The notes under the pieces: generated by a model
Database searches by the model: none
Seen by the model: the letters and a program-made list of their open reading frames with translations, nothing else
What the model was told of the DNA's origin: nothing
DNA from: Oscillospiraceae bacterium
Lineage (GTDB): Bacteria > Bacillota > Clostridia > Oscillospirales > Ruminococcaceae
Assembly: GCA_009778065.1 (NCBI GenBank)
Contig: WRKM01000008.1
Coordinates: 41,443 to 105,442 of the forward strand
DNA length: 64,000 bases
Direction: 5' to 3'
Position numbers and translations under genes: made by a program
Shown here: positions 50,393-58,017 of the stretch, piece by piece
Numbering within the stretch: the stretch's first letter is position 1
Layout: the number at the start of each line of letters is the position of its first letter

Positions 50393-51958
50393 ATGAAATT
50401 TATTGTTACGGCAGAGCAGATGAAAAAAGCCGAGCAGAATGCCGATAATAGAGGAATCTCTTTTTCCTCGCTTATGGATAACGCCGGAGAAGCCTGCTAT
50501 AAACAGCTTGTCAGACTGAGGGGTGATGTTAGCGGGCTGACCTTTGTTGTGCTGTGCGGACGCGGAAACAACGGCGGCGATGGGATTGTCCTTGCCGGAA
50601 AAATTAAAGAAAACGGCGGTATGCCGCTCTGCGTATTTGTAACGGATTTACCTGGCAGTGCCGGAGCGAGGGAGAAGTACTCAAAATTCTGCGTTAACGG
50701 CGGAAGCGAGGGTAGCGCGGTTGACTCCGCGCTGTATACACACCGTGAGGATACTGTAAAAAAGGCGTTGACTAACTGCGATGTAATTATTGATTGTGTT
50801 TTCGGAACAGGCTTTTCGGGAGAACTCGAACCAAAGCTTGCGGAGCTTTTTCGTTTCATTGATACGAATTTCGAGGGACTTAAAATCTCTGTTGATGTTC
50901 CGAGCGGTATAAATGCTACAACCGGAGAACAGGCGCAGAGAGCTTTTCGACCCGATGTGACATTTATGCTCGGCGCGGCGAAAAAGGGACTGCTTTCACA
51001 TCCAACCTTTGATTTTTGCGGTGATTTAGTTCTACTCGATATAGGAATACCTGATGATTGTTACAACGAATACGAGGCAGTATTTATAGACAAGTCTGTT
51101 ATAAAACATATCCCTGCGCGTAAAAAAAGCTCCCATAAAGGCGATTACGGCAAGCTGTTAAACATAGCGGGAAGCGAGCAATTTATCGGCGCCGCACTCC
51201 TGTCCACGAAAGCCGCGCTTAAATGCGGAGCGGGGTTAGTTACGCTTGCGAGTGTGAGGGAGGTCTGCCGCTCTGTTGCACCTGCTGTCCCGGAGGCTTC
51301 CTATTTACCTCTATATGCAGACGCCGATGGCTTTGCAGACGGAGAATCGGCGCAAACCATTGCGGGTAAGCTTGCAGGGTTCAGTTATAGTGCCATAGCA
51401 CTCGGCTGCGGCTTGGGAATTACTCGGAATGTTTGGGAATTGACCGAGGCGGTTTTAAAAAATTGTAATTGTCCTATTATTTTAGATGCTGATGGAATAT
51501 ATCTGCTTAGTCTTAATATAAATGTCTTAGAGGAAAATGACAAGCTTAAGGTGATTACGCCGCACCCGTTGGAATTCAGCAGACTAACCGGAAAATCTGT
51601 CGCTGAGATTCAGTCGGACCGTATAGGTTTTGCGCGGGAGTTCTCTAAAAAATGGGGTACCGTAACAGTTCTGAAAGGCATTAACACAGTCGTTGCCGCT
51701 CCCGATGGGCGGGTTTTCATAAATATCACGGGAAACCCCGGTCTGGCAAAGGGCGGTTCGGGCGATGTACTGACAGGTATGATTGCTTCTTTCACTGCAC
51801 AAGGAGTCAGACCGCTTGAGGCATCAATGCTCAGTGTTTATCTCCACGGACTCACAGCGGACGAACTTGCGGAGAGCGCGGCACTCGCGGGAATTATGCC
51901 CGGCGATATAGCGGAGCTTCTGCCGCTCGTAATGAAAAAAGCTATGTCGCAGATATGA
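50393..51958 (+). CDS. nnr: Bifunctional NAD(P)H-hydrate epimerase / ADP-dependent dehydratase
   Basis: A 521-residue fused repair enzyme for hydrated NAD(P)H. The N-terminal NnrE epimerase half (residues 1-215) has VVLCGRGNNGGDGIVLAGKI and VDVPSGINATTGE. The C-terminal NnrD dehydratase half (about 230-521) has KSSHKGDYGKLLNIAGSEQFIGAA, ALGCGLGI, VITPHPLEFSRLTGK, VLKGINTVVAAPDGRVFIN and the ADP/ATP-binding end GNPGLAKGGSGDVLTGMIAS. Both active sites look complete. A terminator-like structure follows. Confidence 0.95.
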   Translation: MKFIVTAEQMKKAEQNADNRGISFSSLMDNAGEACYKQLVRLRGDVSGLTFVVLCGRGNNGGDGIVLAGKIKENGGMPLCVFVTDLPGSAGAREKYSKFCVNGGSEGSAVDSALYTHREDTVKKALTNCDVIIDCVFGTGFSGELEPKLAELFRFIDTNFEGLKISVDVPSGINATTGEQAQRAFRPDVTFMLGAAKKGLLSHPTFDFCGDLVLLDIGIPDDCYNEYEAVFIDKSVIKHIPARKKSSHKGDYGKLLNIAGSEQFIGAALLSTKAALKCGAGLVTLASVREVCRSVAPAVPEASYLPLYADADGFADGESAQTIAGKLAGFSYSAIALGCGLGITRNVWELTEAVLKNCNCPIILDADGIYLLSLNINVLEENDKLKVITPHPLEFSRLTGKSVAEIQSDRIGFAREFSKKWGTVTVLKGINTVVAAPDGRVFINITGNPGLAKGGSGDVLTGMIASFTAQGVRPLEASMLSVYLHGLTADELAESAALAGIMPGDIAELLPLVMKKAMSQI

Positions 51959-51978
51959 GCGGCGTAATAAACCTTTAA

Positions 51979-52036
51979 AAAAGCCTCTGTCTTTCCACAG
52001 CTTATTATCGGCTGTTATCTGAAAACGGAGGCTTTT
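51979..52036 (+). terminator. Two-tier hairpin terminator after nnr
   Basis: AAAAGCCTC (51979-51987) pairs with GAGGCTTTT (52028-52036), and an inner hairpin ACAGC/GCTGT lies in the loop. TTATTATT follows. It ends only 6 bp before the next start codon, so the ribosome binding site of that gene (GGAGGC) is inside the right arm. Confidence 0.7.
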
Positions 52037-52042
52037 ATTATT

Positions 52043-52573
52043 ATGAGAAATTTTTATTCGCTCGCTCTGATTATTTTAGCATTTTTTTCGCTTACATTGG
52101 CGTCATGTAATGGTAGAATGAGACCGGAAAATTTAGACTTAAACAGGTCATTCACCTTTACCGCGGCTCTTGAGTACAACGGGAGAAGTTCTGTTGCGGA
52201 GCTTGTACGGACAAAGCCGGGAGAGTGGAACGGAACACTTGTTGAACCATATGCACTGCAAGGGGTGGAATTTGTTTATGCCCCGCCGGAAACATCTGTA
52301 TCTTACGGAGGATTTACAATCTCTCACGATGCCGATGCTATGTCTGATTTAAACATAACCGCATTTATGATATTAAAATCTCTCGAAAATGCGTTCGCCT
52401 CTGAAAAATCCGGGTTCACCTATGGTAAGGATTGGGTAGAAATCACAGGGACACTTGACGGGAACATTTATGTATTAAAATTAGACAAAGACGGATTCCC
52501 GCTGTCGCTCGACATTCCGAACCAACAATTAAAGGCGACGTTTTCAGGGGTAAGCGCGGTAGGTTTTTCATAA
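52043..52573 (+). CDS. Small lipoprotein of unknown function
   Basis: A 176-residue lipoprotein. The signal peptide MRNFYSLALIILAFFSLTLASC ends in the lipobox LASC. The mature protein is a single beta-rich domain (FTFTAALEYNGRSSVAELVRTKPGEWNGTL; YGGFTISHDADAM; GNIYVLKLDKDGFPLSLDIPNQQLKATFSG), reminiscent of small LolA-like or DUF-type lipoproteins, though I cannot name a family. Its ribosome binding site GGAGGC is within the right arm of the hairpin at 51979-52036, which may limit translation. Confidence 0.75.
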   Translation: MRNFYSLALIILAFFSLTLASCNGRMRPENLDLNRSFTFTAALEYNGRSSVAELVRTKPGEWNGTLVEPYALQGVEFVYAPPETSVSYGGFTISHDADAMSDLNITAFMILKSLENAFASEKSGFTYGKDWVEITGTLDGNIYVLKLDKDGFPLSLDIPNQQLKATFSGVSAVGFS

Positions 52574-52649
52574 GATTCCATTTTTTGCAACTGTTAATTT
52601 TAATATCCGCGCAAACAATATAACAAACGCAAAAAAGGAATCAGAATAA

Positions 52650-52817
52650 ATGGAAACAAAAAAACCAAAACGAAATAATGAAACAAACAGGGTTATGCAA
52701 AAACCCCGTGAAATAATCGCCGCCGTAGTTGCCCGAGATACCGACCCCAACGGCTCATATACAGGTGTGCCTGTTAATAAAAATGAAAAACCCGTGCAGG
52801 ATGCGGATGATTTGTGA
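52650..52817 (+). CDS. Small conserved-looking protein (55 residues)
   Basis: A short ORF starting at ATG 52650, preceded by AAAAAGGAATC. It encodes a basic N-terminus (METKKPKRNNETNR) and then PREIIAAVVARDTDPNGSYTG and VPVNKNEKPVQDADDL. I recall short clostridial proteins with a similar DPxGSYTG...KPVQDADDL ending, which supports it being real, but no function is known. The promoter of the methyltransferase gene begins 7 bp after its stop. Confidence 0.65.
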   Translation: METKKPKRNNETNRVMQKPREIIAAVVARDTDPNGSYTGVPVNKNEKPVQDADDL

Positions 52818-52823
52818 AAATTA

Positions 52824-52852
52824 TTGACATTTCTCCCGTTTTATGGTAGTAT
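52824..52852 (+). promoter_or_regulatory. Promoter of the methyltransferase gene
   Basis: TTGACA (52824-52829), a 17-bp spacer, and TAGTAT (52847-52852), about 39 bp before the start at 52891. Confidence 0.65.
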
Positions 52853-52890
52853 TGGTTTACTCACTAATGGTAACGGGGGATATATCAATG

Positions 52891-53703
52891 AGAATTGATG
52901 ATGCTGTAATAGTAAAGGCGCATTATGACGCAGACCCTCAAAAAGAATGGGACCGCCTCGCGGGCGGACGCTTTGAATACAGAATAGCGACCCGCTATAT
53001 GGAAAAATACATTGAACCCGGCGACAGCGTTCTTGATATAGGGGGCGGTCCGGGACGTTATTCTATTTGGCTTGCAAACAGGGGCTGTGACGTGACCCTT
53101 TTCGATTTATCGGAGCAAAACATAGAGTTTGCGCGGAGTAAAGCCGCCGAATACAACGTCGATTTTAAAACTATAGCGGGTGATGCGCGTTATATCAGTG
53201 CGAATCCTAAGCTTGCGAGAAAATACGACCATGTACTCATCATGGGACCGCTTTACCACCTTGTTGATGAGAACGACCGCATTTCTTCCCTTCGCGGCGC
53301 ACTTTCGCGCCTGAAAAAAGGCGGAAAACTTTTCGCCTCGTTTATTTCGCATATAGGCGGTATGGTTTTTATGCTTAGAGAATGTCCTGAGTTAATTACC
53401 CTGCCCGCTGAAAGACCTTTTATAGACGCATTAATAAATGGACGTTCTTACGGTGGAGATGGCTTTACGAGAGCGTTTTTCGCTTATCCCGATTCGGTTT
53501 TACCGTTTATGGAGCAGTTCCCGCTTAAGAAACTGCATTTTTTCGGGCAGGAGGGAATAAGCTCGCCGTTTTTTAACAGAATTATGCCGCTTTCTCGTGA
53601 AGCTGTTGACGAATGGTTTAGAATCAGTCTCGCGGTCTGTGAAAAGCCGGAATTTCTCTCCTATTCTGAACATTTAATGTACATAGGGGAGAAGACAAAA
53701 TAA
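52891..53703 (+). CDS. Class I SAM-dependent methyltransferase
   Basis: A 270-residue protein started at ATG 52891 (MRIDDAVIVKAHYD), which is spaced correctly from GGGGG; an upstream in-frame start would overlap the promoter. The SAM-binding motif I is VLDIGGGPGRYSIWLANRG, motif II is VTLFDLSEQNIEFARSKA, and a later block is HVLIMGPLYHLVDENDRISSL, as in UbiE/ubiquinone-type methyltransferases. The substrate cannot be inferred. A shared terminator separates it from convergent genes. Confidence 0.9.
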   Translation, partial: RIDDAVIVKAHYDADPQKEWDRLAGGRFEYRIATRYMEKYIEPGDSVLDIGGGPGRYSIWLANRGCDVTLFDLSEQNIEFARSKAAEYNVDFKTIAGDARYISANPKLARKYDHVLIMGPLYHLVDENDRISSLRGALSRLKKGGKLFASFISHIGGMVFMLRECPELITLPAERPFIDALINGRSYGGDGFTRAFFAYPDSVLPFMEQFPLKKLHFFGQEGISSPFFNRIMPLSREAVDEWFRISLAVCEKPEFLSYSEHLMYIGEKTK

Positions 53704-53736
53704 AAAACTGACCCGCCTTTGAATGGGTCAGTTTTT
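53703..53736. terminator. Bidirectional Rho-independent terminator
   Basis: AAAAACTGACCC (53703-53714) pairs perfectly with GGGTCAGTTTTT (53725-53736), with A and T runs on either side, between the convergent methyltransferase and HAAS-domain genes. Confidence 0.9.
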
Positions 53737-53742
53737 CAATAA

Positions 53743-54771
53743 TTAATATTTATCTTTCAGTTTGCTCTCATCAATACCGTAATACGCTCCCACCGCACCT
53801 GAAAACGCGCCGAAAATTAGTGCGGCTACAGGCCACATAATCCAGCTTATATGCCATGAGTCCCACAAAAAACTGAATAAAAGATACAACGCGCATATCA
53901 AAGGCCAATAAAACGCCGCAACAGTGCCTACTATTCTTGCGATTTTCATTGCGGAAGCGGTATCGGGTTTTCCGCAAAATTCATTAACATACCACTCGGA
54001 GCGAAGCAACGAGGCTATGGTCACTTCCGTCACCCCCATGATTACAAGTGGAAAAACACCGAAAGCAATAATCCCCAAAAGGACAGACACACCCAAAAGC
54101 ACATACTCCCCGTCCATCAGCAAAGCGGGAATAATGACCGCAATAGAGGATAATGTACAAAGCACCACACCTGTGACAATCATAGTAATCTTTTTTGGCG
54201 CAAACTCGCTTTTAAAGTTCTCCGCATATTGCCTTACGTGTTCGGGCAAGATAAATTCGTTATTCGCGTTCAGGTAATAATAGTTTGAGAATTTGACCCA
54301 TGTTGATGTAAGAATTCCGACCGCAACGGCGACAAAAACTATCATAGATGTAATCCCTGCGGTAAGATAACTGACAATTAAATTTTCATCAGAACTGTTT
54401 TTGAATTCTCCCGCCGCCAAAGAAAAGAGCAACAGCGAAACACCGATTATTATTAAAAATACGCTGACAGCGGTTTTAAATGCGACTGTTTTACCCTCGC
54501 TCAAAAACTTCTGCGCTTCGGCAAGCTCAACGACAGGCAAAATCTTACCGCCGCCCTCATGTCTCGTCCCCGTGACTTCAACCAATTCCTCAATATTTCC
54601 GAATTCGGATATAACTGTACCTATCGCCTCGTTTTCGGATTTTCCGGCGGCTTTCAGCTCGTTGTATTTTTCTTCCATGCTTATTAACAGCTCATTTTTG
54701 AGCCTGAAGCTCTCGGCAGTCTGCGGCAGAGCTGAAAACATTGTTTCAAGATAGGTTTTAATTGTGTCCAT
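53743..54771 (-). CDS. HAAS-domain polytopic membrane protein
   Basis: A 342-residue protein started at ATG 54771 (MDTIKTYLETMFSALPQTAESFRLKNELL) after GGAGGAAAAC. A further reading upstream would lie inside the padR gene. Residues 1-65 form the HAAS helical domain (MEEKYNELKAAGKSENEAIGTVISEFGNIEEL), typical of membrane proteins encoded with PadR regulators. About six or seven transmembrane segments follow from residue 100. The gene overlaps the end of padR by 14 bp, so PadR probably controls it and the two are coupled. HAAS proteins are not well characterised; an envelope or resistance role is usual by context. Confidence 0.88.
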   Translation of the reverse strand: MDTIKTYLETMFSALPQTAESFRLKNELLISMEEKYNELKAAGKSENEAIGTVISEFGNIEELVEVTGTRHEGGGKILPVVELAEAQKFLSEGKTVAFKTAVSVFLIIIGVSLLLFSLAAGEFKNSSDENLIVSYLTAGITSMIVFVAVAVGILTSTWVKFSNYYYLNANNEFILPEHVRQYAENFKSEFAPKKITMIVTGVVLCTLSSIAVIIPALLMDGEYVLLGVSVLLGIIAFGVFPLVIMGVTEVTIASLLRSEWYVNEFCGKPDTASAMKIARIVGTVAAFYWPLICALYLLFSFLWDSWHISWIMWPVAALIFGAFSGAVGAYYGIDESKLKDKY

Positions 54772-55123
54772 TAGTGTTTTCCTCCGTTTCGTTCGATATT
54801 TCCCCGTCGGTAAATTTTGAAATAATTTTCTTAGTGAACTCCCATTCTTCCCGCTTTTCTTTGAAAAACTCATGACCTTTTTGAGTAGTACGGTAATAGG
54901 TACGCATCTTTCCGTGGGTTATACTACCCGGATATGATTCTATCAATCCCCCTCGCTCCATACGAGCAAAAGCCGAATATAGCGTAGTTTCTTTTATAAT
55001 GTACTCTCCCTGTGTGATTTGTCGGATTATTTTACCGATTTCGTACCCGTAGGATTCGCCGCGACGCAGTACGCAAAGTATCATTAAATCGATATAACCG
55101 CGAATTACCTCGCTGCTTATCAT
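54758..55123 (-). CDS. PadR-family transcriptional regulator
   Basis: A 121-residue winged-helix repressor. The family core is intact: VIRGYIDLMILCVLRRGESYGYEIGKII, then LYSAFARMERGGLIESYPG and the beta wing GKMRTYYRTTQKG. The C-terminus is a short dimerisation helix. A perfect inverted repeat and a promoter lie 45-90 bp upstream (55169-55215), so autoregulation is likely. It is coupled to the HAAS membrane gene. Confidence 0.93.
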   Translation of the reverse strand: MISSEVIRGYIDLMILCVLRRGESYGYEIGKIIRQITQGEYIIKETTLYSAFARMERGGLIESYPGSITHGKMRTYYRTTQKGHEFFKEKREEWEFTKKIISKFTDGEISNETEENTNGHN

Positions 55124-55168
55124 AAAATCCTCCTTTCTGACTACTCTGTCACATGATATTCGTGTGAC

Positions 55169-55215
55169 GTAGTAATTTATATTCTCATAATATCATAATT
55201 ACTACGCCGTGTCAA
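55169..55215 (-). promoter_or_regulatory. padR promoter with PadR-type operator
   Basis: On the minus strand, TTGACA (55210-55215), a 17-bp spacer, and TATTAT (55187-55192). The -10 box lies in the centre of the perfect inverted repeat GTAGTAATT (55169-55177) / AATTACTAC (55197-55205), a layout expected for PadR repression. A second weaker repeat, GTCAC/GTGAC (around 55148-55167), lies downstream of the start. The rest of 55216-55400 is AT-rich and contains no gene. Confidence 0.75.
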
Positions 55216-55400
55216 GTACTTTTTTTGAAATTTTCACTTTTTTCTGACATTTTGAACAAATTTTCAAAAATACTATTTACTTTTTGTATTTAATATAGTA
55301 CAATAAGTATTATATGTTTTATTTAATTCGGGCGTATGTCTCCCCGTTTTCCCGATTAAAACCTGTACTCATAAATTTTTTACTAAAGGAGAATGTATAA

Positions 55401-57062
55401 ATGAAACTTTGCAAAGGCTGCGGACGTATACAATTTAAGGCGGGCGCAACTTGCTACAATTGCGGTTCCTCGGAAATTGTTGACACCCGTACTTATGCGT
55501 CCGAGGAATCATCGACGTCTACGTCGCCGGCACCGCCACCGCCATCTGCGCCGACTCCGGTCGCCGCGGCGGCTTCACCTGCGCCGAAGGAAATAGACGA
55601 TGATTTAGCGGATTTTATCATGTCTTCCGGACCGGAGGTGTCCCCACCCGCCGAGCCGCAGGGGTTCGGTGATATGTCCGATTTGTCGGATTTCGTCATA
55701 TCTTCCGCACCCGAACCGGAATTACCGACTGTTGCTTCGAGCGACGGCGGCATGTCCGATTTTGAACCGGATGCTGAGTTTGCCGCCTTGACGATAGACA
55801 AAGAGGAAGAAGCGCGTAAGCAAGAAGAAGCGCGTAAGCAAGAAGAAGCGCGTAAGCAGGAAGAAGCGCGTAAACAGGAAGAAGCGCGTAAACAGGAAGA
55901 AGCGCGTAAGCAGGAAGAAGCGCGTAAGCAGGAAGAAGCGCGTAAACAAGAAGAGGCGCGTAAGCAAGAAGAAGCGCGTAAGCAGGAAGAAGCGCGTAAG
56001 CAGGAAGAAGCGCGTAAGCAAGAAGAAGCGCGTAAGCAGGAAGAAGCGCGTAAACAGGAAGAAGCGCGTAAGCAGGAAGAAGCGCGTAAACAGGAAGAAG
56101 CGCGTAAGCAAGAAGAAGCGCGTAAACAGGAAGAAGCGCGTAAACAGGAAGAAGCGCGTAAGCAAGAAGAAGCGCGTAAGCAGGAAGAGGCGCGTAAGCA
56201 GGAAGAGGCGCGTAAAAAAGAAGAAGCGAGCAAAAAAGAAGAAGCGCGTAAAAAAGAAGAAGCAAGCAAAAAAGAAGAAGCGCGTAAAAAAGAGGAAGCG
56301 AGCAAAAAAGAAAAAGCTCCTAAAAAGAGCGATACCACGCCCGAAAAGAAAGAATCCGCTCCGAAAAGCACGGGTTCTAAAGCCGATGCAAAAATGAAAA
56401 AATTCACGGGCGACCCGGACACCGACTATCTCGAAATGACCGCTCGCCATGGCAGGAGTCCTATGTTTGTAGCGGGGGCGGCGTTATACGTGATTTTCTC
56501 TTTTGTTATGCTGTTTTTGAGGGTTTATGCGGCTACAAATAGTATTAACGAGATTTTATTCTCTGCGATGGTTGTCCCCGTTATATTATTCGCTATGGGA
56601 TTTATTCTTAATGGAGGTTCTTTTGCCGGAATCTCCGCACCGAGACCGGCTCCGGGTTTCATATTCATAAAATTAGGGGCGACTTTAAATATTTTCGCAT
56701 GGTTGATTTTCATTGTTACTAATTTCCTCGCTATGAATGAGGATGCTATAGGCGTCATCAGTATGGTATTTGCCGTTTTAGCGGCGATAATGGGGATTTT
56801 GGTCAGTGTGGGAGCTATTAAACTCGCCGACGACCTCAGAGGAATAATCACTACGGGAAAATACTGCGAAAACATGAAATTTAATCTGTCTAAAATCATA
56901 ATTATAGCGTCGGTTTTTGAGTTCATAAAAGTTATGGTTTCTCTCATTACCGCAGGTGATACTATCGGCTTACTCGGAATAGGGCGTGTAATCGGTTCGC
57001 TATTTATGGCGCTTGTCTTAATGAAATTTTTCACAGAGTATAAAAAGTCAATTGAGGAGTAA
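55401..57062 (+). CDS. Zinc-ribbon membrane protein with a long EEARKQ repeat rod
   Basis: A 553-residue protein in three parts. Residues 1-30 form a small zinc ribbon (CKGCGRIQFKAGATCYNCGS, CxxC...CxxC). A Pro/Ala/Ser-rich acidic segment (30-133) follows. Residues 136-309 are tandem hexapeptides: 22 copies of EEARKQ, then alternating EEARKK and EEASKK, ending EKAPKK. This E/R/K pattern should form a single stable alpha-helix about 26 nm long. The C-terminal 190 residues hold about five transmembrane segments (SPMFVAGAALYVIFSFVMLFL; FIFIKLGATLNIFAWLIFIV). The zinc ribbon and rod would be cytoplasmic if the first span exits the cell (inference). No family as a whole is recognised. Confidence 0.85.
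   Translation: MKLCKGCGRIQFKAGATCYNCGSSEIVDTRTYASEESSTSTSPAPPPPSAPTPVAAAASPAPKEIDDDLADFIMSSGPEVSPPAEPQGFGDMSDLSDFVISSAPEPELPTVASSDGGMSDFEPDAEFAALTIDKEEEARKQEEARKQEEARKQEEARKQEEARKQEEARKQEEARKQEEARKQEEARKQEEARKQEEARKQEEARKQEEARKQEEARKQEEARKQEEARKQEEARKQEEARKQEEARKQEEARKQEEARKQEEARKQEEARKKEEASKKEEARKKEEASKKEEARKKEEASKKEKAPKKSDTTPEKKESAPKSTGSKADAKMKKFTGDPDTDYLEMTARHGRSPMFVAGAALYVIFSFVMLFLRVYAATNSINEILFSAMVVPVILFAMGFILNGGSFAGISAPRPAPGFIFIKLGATLNIFAWLIFIVTNFLAMNEDAIGVISMVFAVLAAIMGILVSVGAIKLADDLRGIITTGKYCENMKFNLSKIIIIASVFEFIKVMVSLITAGDTIGLLGIGRVIGSLFMALVLMKFFTEYKKSIEE
55806..56327 (+). repeat. 18-bp tandem minisatellite encoding EEARKQ
   Basis: Twenty-two units of the form GAAGAAGCGCGTAAGCAR run from 55806 to 56201. 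Six related KK-type units (EEARKK/EEASKK) and EKAPKK follow to 56327. Differences between units are nearly all synonymous third-position changes (GAA/GAG, AAG/AAA, CAA/CAG), so either expansion is not very recent or the protein sequence is under selection. Copy number is likely to vary between strains. Confidence 0.95.
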
Positions 57063-57071
57063 GAATTTAAA

Positions 57072-57108
57072 ATCGGGTTCGGGCAAAAAGCCTGAACCCG
57101 ATTTTTTC
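57072..57108 (+). terminator. Strong Rho-independent terminator
   Basis: AATCGGGTTCGGGC (57072-57085) pairs with GCCTGAACCCGATT (57091-57104) around AAAAA, followed by a T run to 57108. It lies between convergent genes. Confidence 0.9.
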
Positions 57109-57132
57109 GGATAAGTGTTATTAAATAAAATA

Positions 57133-58017
57133 TTAACAACAAATAGTATTGCCCTCTATCTTTGCTTTATATAGATTTCGGTCAGCTTGAAACACGAGAT
57201 TGGAAACGGGGTCGCTTCTCGTTGGTTCCATTGAGGAAATCCCCACGCTGAGCGTAACCCGCTCGCCACCCGAAATTACTAAATTACGCACGCCTGCTTT
57301 TATATCTTCCGCAACAATTTTCGCCCCGTCTTTTGGGGTATTAGGCAGAATAATCGCAAATACTGTGCCTCTGTAACGCGCCTTTACATCGGTCTGTCGT
57401 TTTAGCCTGGTGTTTATAACCTCGGAAACGCCGCGAAGTAACCCCTCCGTGTATTCTTTCCCATGGGTTTCAAAAATTACCTCGTACTCATCAATATCCA
57501 TCATAATTAAACTGACCGGATTACGCTCACGTACCGCCCTCGCCCATTCCACGGCAAGTTGACTGTCAAAATTTCTTCTGTTGGGCATACCTGTAGTTTC
57601 GTCATATATATCCATCTCTTCTATTCTGCGTATATGTTTAACTAATTGCAGTTGCGTTTTTATACGCGCTTTTACTATTTCGCTATTAAAAGGCTTGTTG
57701 ATAAAATCCACTGCTCCGAGCTGAAGCCCGCGGTTTTCATCCTCGGAATTACTTAACGAAGTTATAAACATGACAGGTATGCTTGACGTCAGGTCATCGC
57801 TTTTCAGGCGTTTTAAAACATCGAATCCGTTTATATCAGGCAAAAGAACATCAAGTAAAATCAAATCGGGGACTATCTCTACCGCTTTTTTAAGACAGCT
57901 CTCCCCCGTTTTTGCCGGATAAACGGCGTAATAGTCTTTAAGTATGTGAATCAAGACATCAAGATTAGCCTTTTCAACGTCCGCCGCTAATATTTTAAAC
58001 TTTCTCTCGCCTTTCAT
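57133..58017 (-). CDS. Response regulator with degenerate GGDEF domain
   Basis: A 294-residue protein, last gene of the four-gene signalling operon. The receiver (residues 1-125) is intact: ILAADVEKANLDV and acceptor Asp in PDLILLDVLLPDINGFD. The C-terminal half (about 145-294) has the diguanylate cyclase fold (YDETTGMPNRRNFDSQLA, VSLIMMDIDEYEVIFETHG, VTLSVGISSMEPT, LVFQADRNLYKAK). The signature GGDEF reads RGTVF (near residues 213-218: ARYRGTVFAIILP), so the catalytic acid and metal-binding Glu are gone. It should not make c-di-GMP. It may bind another nucleotide or act through protein contacts. The start overlaps the upstream kinase gene by 4 bp. Confidence 0.9.
   Translation of the reverse strand: MKGERKFKILAADVEKANLDVLIHILKDYYAVYPAKTGESCLKKAVEIVPDLILLDVLLPDINGFDVLKRLKSDDLTSSIPVMFITSLSNSEDENRGLQLGAVDFINKPFNSEIVKARIKTQLQLVKHIRRIEEMDIYDETTGMPNRRNFDSQLAVEWARAVRERNPVSLIMMDIDEYEVIFETHGKEYTEGLLRGVSEVINTRLKRQTDVKARYRGTVFAIILPNTPKDGAKIVAEDIKAGVRNLVISGGERVTLSVGISSMEPTRSDPVSNLVFQADRNLYKAKIEGNTICC

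Noticed and set aside
55806..56327. CRISPR array or centromere-like repeats
   Set aside because: The units are contiguous 18-bp coding repeats with silent variation and no spacers.
55493..56450. Three long open frames on the minus strand across the EEARKQ repeat (rich in LRASS, YALLP and FFLLTR)
   Set aside because: They are antisense reflections of an 18-bp repeat, which has no stop in any frame. The plus-strand protein has the start, ribosome binding site, zinc ribbon and membrane spans.
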